Notes under the pieces: model-generated
The model's input: the letters and a program-made list of their open reading frames with translations, nothing else
What the model was told of the DNA's origin: nothing
The model's database searches: none
Program-made: the position numbers and the translations under genes
Source of the DNA: Nakaseomyces glabratus
Lineage: Eukaryota > Ascomycota > Saccharomycetes > Saccharomycetales > Saccharomycetaceae
Direction of reading: 5' to 3'
DNA: 64,000 nucleotides
Assembly (NCBI RefSeq): GCF_010111755.1
Contig: NC_088953.1
Location: 124,001 to 188,000 of the forward strand
Shown here: positions 31,636 through 41,032 of the stretch, piece by piece
Layout: each line of letters starts with the position of its first letter
Position numbering within the stretch: the first letter of the stretch is position 1

Positions 31636-34404
31636 TTACATAAAATCCGACAAATTGGTCGTGGTCATAGACGGTAATCCACCACCCAAGAAATCCAACA
31701 TCATATGCATTCCACCACCACCACTATAATCATCAACATCTCTAGGCAACACTTGAGAAACACCTTCAAGAAACCAAGCACGATCCATAATTTCGGTAGT
31801 ATAATTTCTCAAAAGTTTGTAGTAACTCCTCATTATTCTCATAGCTCCTAAATCACCCGTCATCAGCAAGGTCAAAAACGTTCTATCCAACAATGCTGGG
31901 AATGCGAAAACACGAAGGATATAATCTAATTGGTTCTTCTCCCTATAAAGTTTGTCCAAATAAGCCAATGTGATTAAATATGGGGAATCTAAGTCAACTG
32001 GATATAAATCTGCAATATCATCATCACAACAGACCAGCTCAGTAATGGTGCCAGTATCTTTATCAACAATTTCACCTAAATCACTTAAATCAACTGAAAT
32101 AAGGTTGTAAAATTTAGATGTCTCAGGCAGTGGCCACACTGCAGTTAATATAGTGACAGCCCCTTTAACATGGAAAATCCAAGCAGTAGGGTTTGAATTT
32201 GAAGCATTGGCTAAAGAATCCATGATTAGAATTAAAGAACTGGCCACCAATGCATCTGTGTTATCATCTGAAATTTCTAATACAGCCTCTCTTAATAACT
32301 TTAATGCAGATAATCTATGCGATGCCACATAATCATCCAGTCCCGGTTGTGTTCTTGACAAATGTGTAGCACTGAAGGCCAACATAGAGTGCATCAAAAA
32401 TGGATATTTGAAAGCTAAATCGGGTAAGTAAGTCCCCCACACTTCCGGACTCGAAATTCCAACTGCAATTATAGTAGGCCAAACCTCAGTACAGTAATGA
32501 TGAAATAGCTTCAAGTCGACTAATCCCAAACTTGTCTTGGATGACAATTCAATCAGATGTGGGATAGAAGGACTAGCAGTTTTACCTGCAAAGTCTGAAA
32601 TACCTGAACTAGTAGTATTTGTGTTTAACGGTGTCATACTAATATTATTAGAGGAATTATTTCTTCCAATCGATCCATTATTGTTTTCATTCTTTCTTTC
32701 AGTGGTTTGATTCTGAACCATATCCATAGATATACCGTCAAATGTTGATGGACTTTTGGTATTCAATAAATCATTTCCAGGATTTTCTGGAACTGCAGAT
32801 TTGTCCAAAGAACTTTTAATGAGTGGGGACATCATATTCATATTGTCATTTCCGTTTAATGGAGCTACATCTTTCAGGTTGATGAGATTTGAGACATCAT
32901 TACCGAGATTAGTATATTGCTGTTCAGCAGTAGATGTCGAATTTAGAAAGTTCTCTGAGACGCTAGAAGCAGAAACGGAGTTTTCGCTACTTGCATTTAT
33001 GCCTATCGAGTTCTGCTTGTTGATAACTCCATTTTCAGAATTTCTAGTTTCTTGTTCCGCTGCTTGTTTTTGCTTCTCACTGATTTTTGAGGCTTGCTCC
33101 CTTTCTCGATGTTCTTGCATATTAGCCAATGCTTCTTCAGCAGAACTGACTTTTATAGCTCTGTTATTTGTATGATTATATTTTATACCAAATAATTCGT
33201 GAAAATCATAGGAAATACCACCTATACCAGCTGTAGGAAATGAATTGAGATTTAATTTTGTTAATTGTGATATAGCGTCAGTTGAAAAGGGCAAAGCATT
33301 GCCGATACTGTCTTCGTTTCGTGTACTTGTTGCTCCCATCAAACCATCGGAGCTATTTGCTTGCACAGCAGAAGTGCTGCCCTTCCCCAACGAAATCGGA
33401 TTCAGTGTTGACGCTAGTATACTATTCAGCAATGTATTTGTAGTTGCATTATTTGTAGTAGAAGGTGTATTGTATTGCAAACCAGGACTCCCATTCAAAT
33501 CCATAGAAATTGATGGTAGACGTTCTCTATAATTGGAAGGCTGCTGAAGCCCATTTTGTTGCATCACAGGTGGCTGTAAGTGCTGCAAAAGCTGTTGTAA
33601 CGGCTGCTGCTGCTGCTGCTGCTGTGTATTCGATGATACACCAGCAGCAGTTTGTTGTTGTCCAAACAAACCAGCTAATATCTGAGATAGCAAGTTGCTT
33701 TCTGTTCCTGTGGTTGCACCTGGAGATGAAACCGAATTTCGCTCGGGTGTAAGCAGATTCAGAGAAGGCGACAGTTGTTCTAGTAGTCTCCGTTGCTCCT
33801 GTACTATTTTGGCTGTGGAGTTAGCCTGACCATGAGTATTATTGACAGTCGTTGGATATGCTGTTTCTGATGCAGCAATGTTTGCATGCTCTTGTAATTG
33901 TAACGCGATATTACCCAATTTACCATTCAATAACGCTTCTGCAGATAAAGGAGTATTAGAAATATTTGGGAGCACTGGACTCTGGACCAATGAGTTTTTA
34001 TCTGATACACCTGACAGTTCTGTATTTACTTTAGTATCGGGAGTAGATTGTGACAATTGTGGTGAAACCGATCGCCTCGTATTATCGTCCGAGTTTTCTA
34101 AGCTATTTGCACCAGGGGACTTACCCTTCCTGCTCGTTGTCTTTTTCGCCACTTTATTATCCACAACTGTAGAGTACACACACACCAAGTTTAGGTTGCT
34201 ACATTTTTTGCAACCAGGTTTACCCTCGTCACATTTCACCCTTCTTCTCTTACAGTTGTCGCATCCAGTCTTGGACTTCTTGTGGAACTTCCGCTTCCCA
34301 GTGCTGGTCTTGCTTACCCGCTTACCATTGACTTCAATGAGCTCTATCTCTTTGCTCCGCTTTCCAATAGCTTTGGCTTTAGTATCCTCTATGTCAGCTG
34401 TCAT
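31636..34404 (-). CDS. UPC2: Upc2/Ecm22-type sterol-responsive Zn2Cys6 transcription factor
   Basis: 922 aa. A Zn2Cys6 binuclear cluster has cysteines at 48, 51, 58, 65, 68 and 75, flanked by basic residues. A Q/N/S-rich middle region (with a poly-Gln run) follows. The C-terminal domain from about 640 is the sterol-binding regulatory domain and ends with the conserved glycine run (895-898) and MHMMLDFLGGG. In this family ergosterol binding keeps the factor cytosolic, and sterol depletion releases it to activate ERG genes and uptake. Gain-of-function changes in the glycine run (G888D in S. cerevisiae UPC2; G898D reported for C. glabrata UPC2A, from memory) raise azole tolerance; residue 898 here is Gly. 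Two SRE cores lie in its promoter. One homologue corresponds to the UPC2/ECM22 pair. Confidence 0.94.
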   Translation of the reverse strand: MTADIEDTKAKAIGKRSKEIELIEVNGKRVSKTSTGKRKFHKKSKTGCDNCKRRRVKCDEGKPGCKKCSNLNLVCVYSTVVDNKVAKKTTSRKGKSPGANSLENSDDNTRRSVSPQLSQSTPDTKVNTELSGVSDKNSLVQSPVLPNISNTPLSAEALLNGKLGNIALQLQEHANIAASETAYPTTVNNTHGQANSTAKIVQEQRRLLEQLSPSLNLLTPERNSVSSPGATTGTESNLLSQILAGLFGQQQTAAGVSSNTQQQQQQQPLQQLLQHLQPPVMQQNGLQQPSNYRERLPSISMDLNGSPGLQYNTPSTTNNATTNTLLNSILASTLNPISLGKGSTSAVQANSSDGLMGATSTRNEDSIGNALPFSTDAISQLTKLNLNSFPTAGIGGISYDFHELFGIKYNHTNNRAIKVSSAEEALANMQEHREREQASKISEKQKQAAEQETRNSENGVINKQNSIGINASSENSVSASSVSENFLNSTSTAEQQYTNLGNDVSNLINLKDVAPLNGNDNMNMMSPLIKSSLDKSAVPENPGNDLLNTKSPSTFDGISMDMVQNQTTERKNENNNGSIGRNNSSNNISMTPLNTNTTSSGISDFAGKTASPSIPHLIELSSKTSLGLVDLKLFHHYCTEVWPTIIAVGISSPEVWGTYLPDLAFKYPFLMHSMLAFSATHLSRTQPGLDDYVASHRLSALKLLREAVLEISDDNTDALVASSLILIMDSLANASNSNPTAWIFHVKGAVTILTAVWPLPETSKFYNLISVDLSDLGEIVDKDTGTITELVCCDDDIADLYPVDLDSPYLITLAYLDKLYREKNQLDYILRVFAFPALLDRTFLTLLMTGDLGAMRIMRSYYKLLRNYTTEIMDRAWFLEGVSQVLPRDVDDYSGGGGMHMMLDFLGGGLPSMTTTNLSDFM
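33603..33624 (-). repeat. CAG/CTG microsatellite in UPC2 (7 Gln)
   Basis: A CTG run on the plus strand encodes seven consecutive Gln in the low-complexity middle of UPC2, a site likely to vary in length between strains. Confidence 0.9.
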
Positions 34405-34568
34405 TGATCACACCCAAAATAAACCCAACAGTGGTTTTGATGATAAACAACTAAGACTTAATGCTATCTTTGCTCAATCAGTACTCGGCAAATTACTAAG
34501 GTCTGCCATATGCTGTGTCTGATGCCCTATGCAGTCTCACTATCGCTAAAAATTTGGTCGAAAAGCGC

Positions 34569-34575
34569 TATACGA
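34569..34575 (-). promoter_or_regulatory. Sterol regulatory element core (TCGTATA, minus strand)
   Basis: TATACGA on the plus strand is the exact 7-bp SRE core bound by Upc2/Ecm22, read in the direction of the UPC2 gene, 165 bp upstream of its start codon. Confidence 0.6.
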
Positions 34576-34722
34576 TGTGCTATTACTCTCCTACCTCTCC
34601 CCAATTCACTGACACACTCTCTAAGATCCCAAAAGCACCTTCACAGTATGGCTCAATTGCATATAAACTTGCGTCGCAAACGTCAAAACCCATAAAGACT
34701 CCCCTCCTGAACAATCGAAAGC

Positions 34723-34729
34723 TCGTATA
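34723..34729 (+). promoter_or_regulatory. Sterol regulatory element (TCGTATA in CTCGTATAAAC)
   Basis: The 7-bp core is exact and the 11-bp context matches the classical SRE CTCGTATAAGC at 10 of 11 positions. It is 319 bp upstream of the UPC2 start, in inverted orientation to the other element. Confidence 0.65.
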
Positions 34730-35434
34730 AACAAGAACCAGAGACTTTTTGCGTTTTCCTGGAATCGATGAGCTCAGAGATCGAACAGAAAAACTTTTCG
34801 CTCCAGTGCCAATTTATCACTCTGTCAAAGACAGATCAAGGTACCACCACTAGGTACCACCACCACCACTGGGCTTCCTAAACCCTCTACATGTCACAAT
34901 GCAAGTCCAGCAACCCAGGGCCAACTCAGGATTGATACGATCACTGGCAAGTGAGCAGTTCGTATTCTGATGAGCCAAAACCCATATTCAGCTGCTTGTC
35001 GGTATTCGCTGAGGAACACCCGCAGAGAGGAGTGCTCCGTTTTGGGTTAAAGCAAGATAGAAAAAAAAGAAAGAAAATGATGAGCGAACAATGGGGGGTG
35101 AAGGTGGGATACGGGTGTTTCTGTGCAACAAGGTGCCAAAAGAATTTCCTCAGAGATCTGCTCTTGGAAGGGAACTCTTGGTTTCTTCGGCTATTTGTGT
35201 GGGGCGGATTACCACATCCGTTCCTTGACGCATGGAAACGCTGGGTGATTGACGGTTTTGCACTGGGTTACAGCGGGACAGTTGATCGTATGCTGGCTAG
35301 CAACTGATCGCCGAGGTTGGGGATACGACGATCATGTTAGAGTTTTAACGGGAGATGTCCCTTTACTGTAAATTATTGAAGTAGCAAAAAAATAAAAAAA
35401 CTATTAAAAGTATATACGAGACATAGAGGTACGA

Positions 35435-37588
35435 TCACTCGTCGTCGGACTCTTCTTCTGCGTTCCTGAGCCAATCGACCCACTTGGCTGTGAGGGTCTT
35501 GACTTGGTCGTATTTGCTGTCCTGCGAGACGTTGTCCCACCACTCATATATGGAGTCTTCCTCCAAGATATCGTTGTCATACAAGGTATTCAGAGCACTG
35601 AACAGGATGAACTCCGGTTTCTCGAATTTCTGCTCGGCGATAATCTCCATCAGGATGTTCATCAAATCCAGGTACTCCTCGGGCTCGAACACTTGTCTGT
35701 TGAAAAGTGCACCCCATTGGCCGAACACTTTGGGGACGGCTTCTTTAGGCCCCAAGGTCTGTGTCTCTATGAAGTGATACACTCTTCTCACCAGTGCTGT
35801 GGCTGTGGCTAATCTAACCTCATGGTATGTGACGTTCATACTCATTCTTAATGTGTTTAACTCCAATAGGGCTGTATCTAGATCGTGATCGTTCTCGATG
35901 GCTCTCTCTACAGTGGCAATACCCTCGACCAAGAAATCTTCTCCTTCCTCCTCATCTGACAAGTAGTCTTCGCGATCAGTGTATACACTGTTCGTAGACA
36001 TGGTTCTCTTCTTCTTAGTTCTCCTCTTAGTCGATGATATGGAGTTATCACTCAGGTATATATCTTCGACTTGCTGCCTCAAGCTATTCACTATCTTGAA
36101 ACACTCGTCTTCATCATACTCTTCTATATCAGAAGCATCACTCTCGTAGACGTAACCTACACCATGTTCCCCAACTAGTTCAGAAGCCAAAGCTTGCTGC
36201 GTGGTGTCATCAAAGGTCTCAGAGTATTCCTCATCGTCATCTTCATCATCATAACCATCAGATGCAGGAAGTCTTGAACGGCTGCTTGCAACTGGAACAC
36301 TAGATATTTTACTGCCTGCCGGTATTTCTTTGTTATCCTCAATAACAACATCGAAGCCAATGATACATCCATCATTCAAGATAACGTTTGCTCCCATCTT
36401 TGTGTTTGAGGCGACAATACAATGAGAGATATTACAACCATTGCCAATGACCGTATTATCCCAAATATAACTGTTCTTGATATTGATGTTTTCGCCAATT
36501 ATACAGTTTCTACCAATGACACAGTTTTCAACCACTGTTCTCTCTCCAATCTTGGTACCAGCTCCAATGGCTGTGCATTTTCCTATCTTACATGACTGTG
36601 CAAGGACAACATCCTTTTCTTTGTAAATGTGACCTGATTCGTAAGAGTATGTTTGGTCTTCCTGGATGTTGGACTCCAGGACTAACGGATAACAAAGTCT
36701 ACCTAAGAAATCCTGTGATATGGTATCAAATGAGTGCCAGCTTTCGGCTCTAACTGCATATTCATCAGTTATGTAAGCATAAATGTGTTTGCCTAACAGA
36801 TCACTGGAAATAACACCTTTTAAAAAGTCAGATCTCAAGGATTGATAATCGAAGTTGTCTTGGAAAATAGGCGGAACGTGAGGTGTGCATATATCAATTC
36901 TACAATCAATCAAGTCGTTTCTCATTGAGAAAGAATCCACATTTTCCAAAAGTTCGGGATCAACATCTAAGACTTTCCTAGATCTTGAATTTGGTGATGG
37001 CATATCCTGGTAATATAGACATCTGTTCGTCGATTTCTCCAAGACGAAACAAGCTGGTTCTATGGTTCTTGTCATATAATACTGGCTGGCCTTGTTCAGA
37101 CACATTGTAGCAATATGGTCTTTGTCCTTCGCATGCATTTCCTTGTGGAAACTCAACATCTTCGAAAAGTCAATGTTAGTGACGACATCACCACTGACAA
37201 GAATGAAGTCGCCTGTTATGATACCTCTGTTATCCAGGTCTCTCATCACATCACCAATAGACCTGGCTTCCGGGTTCATCAAAGTGGTAACTTTGAAAGG
37301 AGACCAGGGCAAGTTCCACTTGGATTGCTCAATATACTCGTCGACTTGCTTGGCGTGCGCACTACAAGCTAGGAAGACCTCATCAGCGCCTGCCTTGGCT
37401 AGAAATTCTAGTGTATACTCGATCAGTGGGACATTCGCCAATGGCATCAGACAACGAGGTTTAGATGCAGTCAATGGCATGAATCTGGTCTCGTAGGAAT
37501 CCGTAAGGACAACAGCCTGCAAACGGTCTTCGACATCCATGTCATCGTTCTTTTTGGGGGGAACACCTTTCCCTTTCTTACCTGCCAT
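35435..37588 (-). CDS. GCD6: Gcd6, epsilon (catalytic) subunit of eIF2B
   Basis: 717 aa (S. cerevisiae about 712). Residues about 24-250 are a nucleotidyltransferase-like domain (LQAVVLTDSYETRFMPLT, with KPRCLMPLANVPLIEY). About 325-430 are left-handed beta-helix hexapeptide repeats (IGAGTKIGERTVVENCVIG and following). An acidic linker contains Ser-rich KRRTKKKRT, and about 540-717 is the W2/eIF5C-type HEAT domain with the aromatic and acidic end (EWWDNV, WLRNAEEESDDE) that catalyses GDP-GTP exchange on eIF2. It is essential for translation initiation and the target through which eIF2 phosphorylation induces GCN4. It is adjacent to UPC2 as in S. cerevisiae (YDR211W and YDR213W), minus the intervening TCP1. 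Confidence 0.96.
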   Translation of the reverse strand: MAGKKGKGVPPKKNDDMDVEDRLQAVVLTDSYETRFMPLTASKPRCLMPLANVPLIEYTLEFLAKAGADEVFLACSAHAKQVDEYIEQSKWNLPWSPFKVTTLMNPEARSIGDVMRDLDNRGIITGDFILVSGDVVTNIDFSKMLSFHKEMHAKDKDHIATMCLNKASQYYMTRTIEPACFVLEKSTNRCLYYQDMPSPNSRSRKVLDVDPELLENVDSFSMRNDLIDCRIDICTPHVPPIFQDNFDYQSLRSDFLKGVISSDLLGKHIYAYITDEYAVRAESWHSFDTISQDFLGRLCYPLVLESNIQEDQTYSYESGHIYKEKDVVLAQSCKIGKCTAIGAGTKIGERTVVENCVIGRNCIIGENINIKNSYIWDNTVIGNGCNISHCIVASNTKMGANVILNDGCIIGFDVVIEDNKEIPAGSKISSVPVASSRSRLPASDGYDDEDDDEEYSETFDDTTQQALASELVGEHGVGYVYESDASDIEEYDEDECFKIVNSLRQQVEDIYLSDNSISSTKRRTKKKRTMSTNSVYTDREDYLSDEEEGEDFLVEGIATVERAIENDHDLDTALLELNTLRMSMNVTYHEVRLATATALVRRVYHFIETQTLGPKEAVPKVFGQWGALFNRQVFEPEEYLDLMNILMEIIAEQKFEKPEFILFSALNTLYDNDILEEDSIYEWWDNVSQDSKYDQVKTLTAKWVDWLRNAEEESDDE

Positions 37589-38096
37589 TGCTTAGTATGT
37601 GTTACGCCTGATCTTTTGGCTGGAATCAGTGTAAAGGTTACCAAGATATACCAGCTTATGCTGATATAGTTTGCCTTTCCAGTGAAAAAAATTTGGTTTT
37701 TGCAGTTTGCGATGCCCTCCATCTTGCGCATGAAAAAATGAAAAACTGAAAAAAATTACTGAATAATGGAACATGCAGTATTTAGGAGCCAAGAGTTGGT
37801 AAATGCCACAGATGCTACAAGATAAGGCAGTGCATATGGCATATGACACTAGGCCACTACAACAAGTAGAAGTTTTTCCTCATAAGATGCCTTTGTCTTT
37901 GTTAATCTGACTAGTTGCATTGCGTTATATGGCGTTTTGTCCGGGATTTTGTAACATTTGTAACACGAGCAACAGCCAAAGTGTCTCTGCGCTGGGTATA
38001 CTACCAGCTGATGTATTAGATGCCAAATGATTTCTAGATAATTTAGCATGGCTATTGCTATTCGATATTTGGTGATACCATAGAACACGTATTATA

Positions 38097-38102
38097 TGAC
38101 TC
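38097..38102 (+). promoter_or_regulatory. Gcn4-type half-consensus TGACTC upstream of HIS5
   Basis: TGACTC matches 6 of 7 bases of the Gcn4 site TGACTCA and lies 219 bp upstream of the HIS5 ATG. HIS genes are classical Gcn4 targets, so amino-acid starvation control is expected. Confidence 0.5.
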
Positions 38103-38192
38103 TAAAAGGGTTCCGAGAAGAAGTCAAACCAAATCCCTAATGCAAATTAGTCATAGTTGGTCATTGCTTCAGGCAACAATGCGACATAAATG

Positions 38193-38200
38193 TATAAAAA
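38193..38200 (+). promoter_or_regulatory. TATA box of HIS5
   Basis: TATAAAAA, 121 bp upstream of the ATG at 38321. Confidence 0.6.
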
Positions 38201-38296
38201 GTACATATTTATTCCCATTAGAAGATATCTCTTCCATACCTTCAATTTGCTGTTTGATGTAATATTAGTTCATGCAGAGATAAAAATAAACCACCG

Positions 38297-38308
38297 ACTC
38301 AATTGAGT
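38297..38308. repeat. 12-bp perfect palindrome upstream of HIS5 start
   Basis: ACTCAATTGAGT is its own reverse complement and ends 12 bp before the HIS5 ATG, so it is within the leader. Confidence 0.6.
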
Positions 38309-38320
38309 ACCGTTATACCG

Positions 38321-39472
38321 ATGACATTCGATTTACAGAAGATAGTAAGACCTAAGATATTTAACCTTGAGCCGTACCGTTGTGCTCGTGATGATTTCAC
38401 AGAGGGTATTTTATTAGATGCTAATGAAAACCCACATGGCCCACGACTTGTCGGCCACCAGGACACTAATTTACATAGGTATCCTGATCCCCACCAATTG
38501 GAATTTAAGAGGCAAATGGCTACTTATAGAAACAACAGCTCATCCTTCAAGGATTTATCTCTACCACCCCTCACCGAGGACAACTTGTGTTTAGGCGTGG
38601 GTTCTGATGAAAGCATAGATGCAGTTATAAGAGCCTGCTGTGTGCCGGGCAAAGAGAAAATACTGACTTTACCACCAACATATTCGATGTACTCAGTTTG
38701 CGCAAATATCAATGACGTTGAAGTCCTTGAATGCCCTTTGATTTACGAAGATAATTCATTCCAACCTGATTCTCAGAAAGTTATCAGCATTTTATCGAGC
38801 GATCCATTGATCAAACTAGTGTTCTTAACATCTCCAGGTAATCCAACTGGTGCCAAGATAGATTCCAATATTATTATTAAGATACTAGAAAGCTGGGATG
38901 GAGGGTTTGTAGTTGTTGATGAAGCTTATATTGACTTTTGCGGTGGTTCGACCGCTCCCTTAGTTACAAAATACCCAAACTTGATCACATTACAAACACT
39001 GTCCAAATCTTTTGGCCTAGCTGGTATTAGATTAGGAATGACATTTGCCACTGCTGATTTTGCAGCAATCTTAAATGCAATGAAAGCACCATATAATATC
39101 TCCTCAATAACATCAGAATTTGCAACAAAAGCTCTAACGAAGGAAAACATTACTTTGATGGAGAAAACCTCCAGAGAAATCAATAAAGAGAAGGTCAGAT
39201 TATTGAAAGAATTAACCGCACTACCATTAATTGATAAACATCATGTTGGTGGACTGGATGCTAACTTTATAATGGTGAGAATTCATGGAGGTGATAATGA
39301 CATGGCTAAAGAAGTATATTATAAATTAGCCACGCAATCCGGTGTTGTTGTCAGATTTAGAGGAAATGAAATAGGATGCAAAGGTTGTTTAAGAATAACG
39401 GTGGGGACTGTTGAAGAAAACACGACATTAATTTCAGAGTTCAAGAAATGTCTTTCTTCCTACAATCCATAA
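38321..39472 (+). CDS. HIS5: His5, histidinol-phosphate aminotransferase
   Basis: 383 aa with the ATG at 38321 as start; an in-frame extension upstream begins at a non-ATG codon and is not used, and the family starts at this Met (MTFDLQKIVRP). Class II PLP-dependent aminotransferase of histidine biosynthesis: imidazole-acetol phosphate plus glutamate to histidinol phosphate. Visible motifs: LLDANENPHGP near 31-41, SPGNPTGAK at 171-179, DEAYIDF at 200-206, and the PLP lysine K229 in TLSKSFGLAGIRLG. Conservation with S. cerevisiae His5 is very high. It converges on NUP159 with 103 bp between stops, the same arrangement as YIL116W/YIL115C. Confidence 0.97.
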   Translation: MTFDLQKIVRPKIFNLEPYRCARDDFTEGILLDANENPHGPRLVGHQDTNLHRYPDPHQLEFKRQMATYRNNSSSFKDLSLPPLTEDNLCLGVGSDESIDAVIRACCVPGKEKILTLPPTYSMYSVCANINDVEVLECPLIYEDNSFQPDSQKVISILSSDPLIKLVFLTSPGNPTGAKIDSNIIIKILESWDGGFVVVDEAYIDFCGGSTAPLVTKYPNLITLQTLSKSFGLAGIRLGMTFATADFAAILNAMKAPYNISSITSEFATKALTKENITLMEKTSREINKEKVRLLKELTALPLIDKHHVGGLDANFIMVRIHGGDNDMAKEVYYKLATQSGVVVRFRGNEIGCKGCLRITVGTVEENTTLISEFKKCLSSYNP

Positions 39473-39575
39473 AAGAAATTTCTAAAAATATCATCCAATT
39501 AATATATAATGGTCTTATTTATCGTAATAATGAGATATAACAGAATAAAAACATGCTAAACAGACAATTAAGGAC

Positions 39576-40998
39576 TCAAGAGTGCTTAAAATAATCTCCA
39601 ATTTGCTTTCTCGTATCAACCTTCATGCTCAAAGATGTTATGTCTATTTTGCCAATATTTGTATCAACCTCGGCATTTGTGTCGACTGCTGTTTTTTTCG
39701 ATCTCAATTCACCCAGTTGTAAGCTTTGGATTTTCTTTTCAACACGATTTATTGTGTCCAATAACTCAATGTGAGAGAGATACTTTTCTTCAATATTCGC
39801 AATCATAGGCTTTACAGAGTTGCCTTGAGCTCTACTAATTGAGATTTTCATTGTATCGAGAATAGTTTGTAGTCTTTCAAGTTTATTGACAGCTGATTGC
39901 ATTTTTTGTCTAATAGTGTTTCTTAGCGCTTCTTGGCTTCTTGATAAAGGTAAAGCCGCTGATTGAGATGTCATTAAAATGCTATACCTTGCTAGCTTGG
40001 AGACAACAGCATCACACCTTTCTTTTATAACATTTTCATCACGCAGTTTAAATGCATTGATTTCATCGCTTTCTCCAAGTCGATCAGCGCTGTATATTTG
40101 CTGCTTCTCGACAAGATCATCCAATATGGTCATGAATGTCTGATATTCTGACATTCTCCAAATATTTGACAATTCCAATGACCGAGAAGTTTTATGCATA
40201 ACGTTCGTAGATTGATCTTTGAAATTTCTATCTAAAATATCAATATTATCAAATAAAACCGATAATTCTGCATCAATTAATTGTACAGTTTTTTCCATTA
40301 GTTGGACTGTCTTATCTTCTGAAGTAATTGACATACCTTTGGTATTGGCCCCTACATAATATCTCGTATCAAAATTGGGTTTGTTTTGGATTGATAAATA
40401 CAACTCATCATCCTCAAATGATTCAACTTCAAAATCACAGTGTAGAATATTAGCAGTTTGTGTTGAAGTTGAGGTCTCAGACGTTTTATCCATAGCTGTA
40501 GTTGATAATAGCCCTGTATTACCTTTCTCATTGTCAAAATCATTATATTCAGATTTATTATCAGCTTCAATGACATTTTGAGGGCAAGAAAGTAGCTGTC
40601 CAGAACCATCATTCTTTGGTTGTGCGGACACAGAAACATCTTCGGTCGCAGATACTATATCAGAGCTTGTGAAATCTTGAACCTTAACCTGTTGATCCAA
40701 TTCTTTGTCCTTTTGGATATCATCCTCCTTTCTCAAATTGTCACACTCAGTGTCTGCTTCATCATTATTATTCTTTTTAGTATCGTTTACTGATTTATGG
40801 GCGTCACTATCAGTTGATACTACCTCCCACTGCTCCTCTTCTGATGTTTGGCTTTTTTCACTTTCGGATATACCAATATCCTTGTCATCAAGTGGTTCAT
40901 TGTCGCCTTCACCGGATGCTTTTCTCTCAGCAGAACTTTCTTTAGTATCCTGACTACTTGACGAAGTTGTAACACAATCAGCAATTTCACTATTTCTC

Positions 40999-41032
<34 letters not shown>

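Larger units (their letters stand above)
34405..35434. other. Intergenic, UPC2 promoter to GCD6 3' end
   Basis: 1.03 kb between two minus-strand genes. The UPC2-proximal part contains the two SRE cores. Open frames at 34510-34730 and 34951-35307 have no recognisable domain and overlap promoter-like sequence, so they are not called. In S. cerevisiae the chaperonin gene TCP1 lies between UPC2 and GCD6; it is absent here. Confidence 0.65.
37589..38320. promoter_or_regulatory. Divergent promoter region of GCD6 and HIS5
   Basis: 732 bp between divergent starts. HIS5-side elements: TGACTC at 38097-38102, a TATA at 38193-38200, and a 12-bp palindrome ending 12 bp before the ATG. This gap is also a synteny breakpoint between the UPC2-GCD6 block and the HIS5-PFK26 block. 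Confidence 0.6.

Noticed and set aside
33842..34522. 226-codon plus-strand frame antisense to UPC2
   Set aside because: It overlaps the conserved zinc-cluster coding sequence of UPC2 and has no recognisable features.
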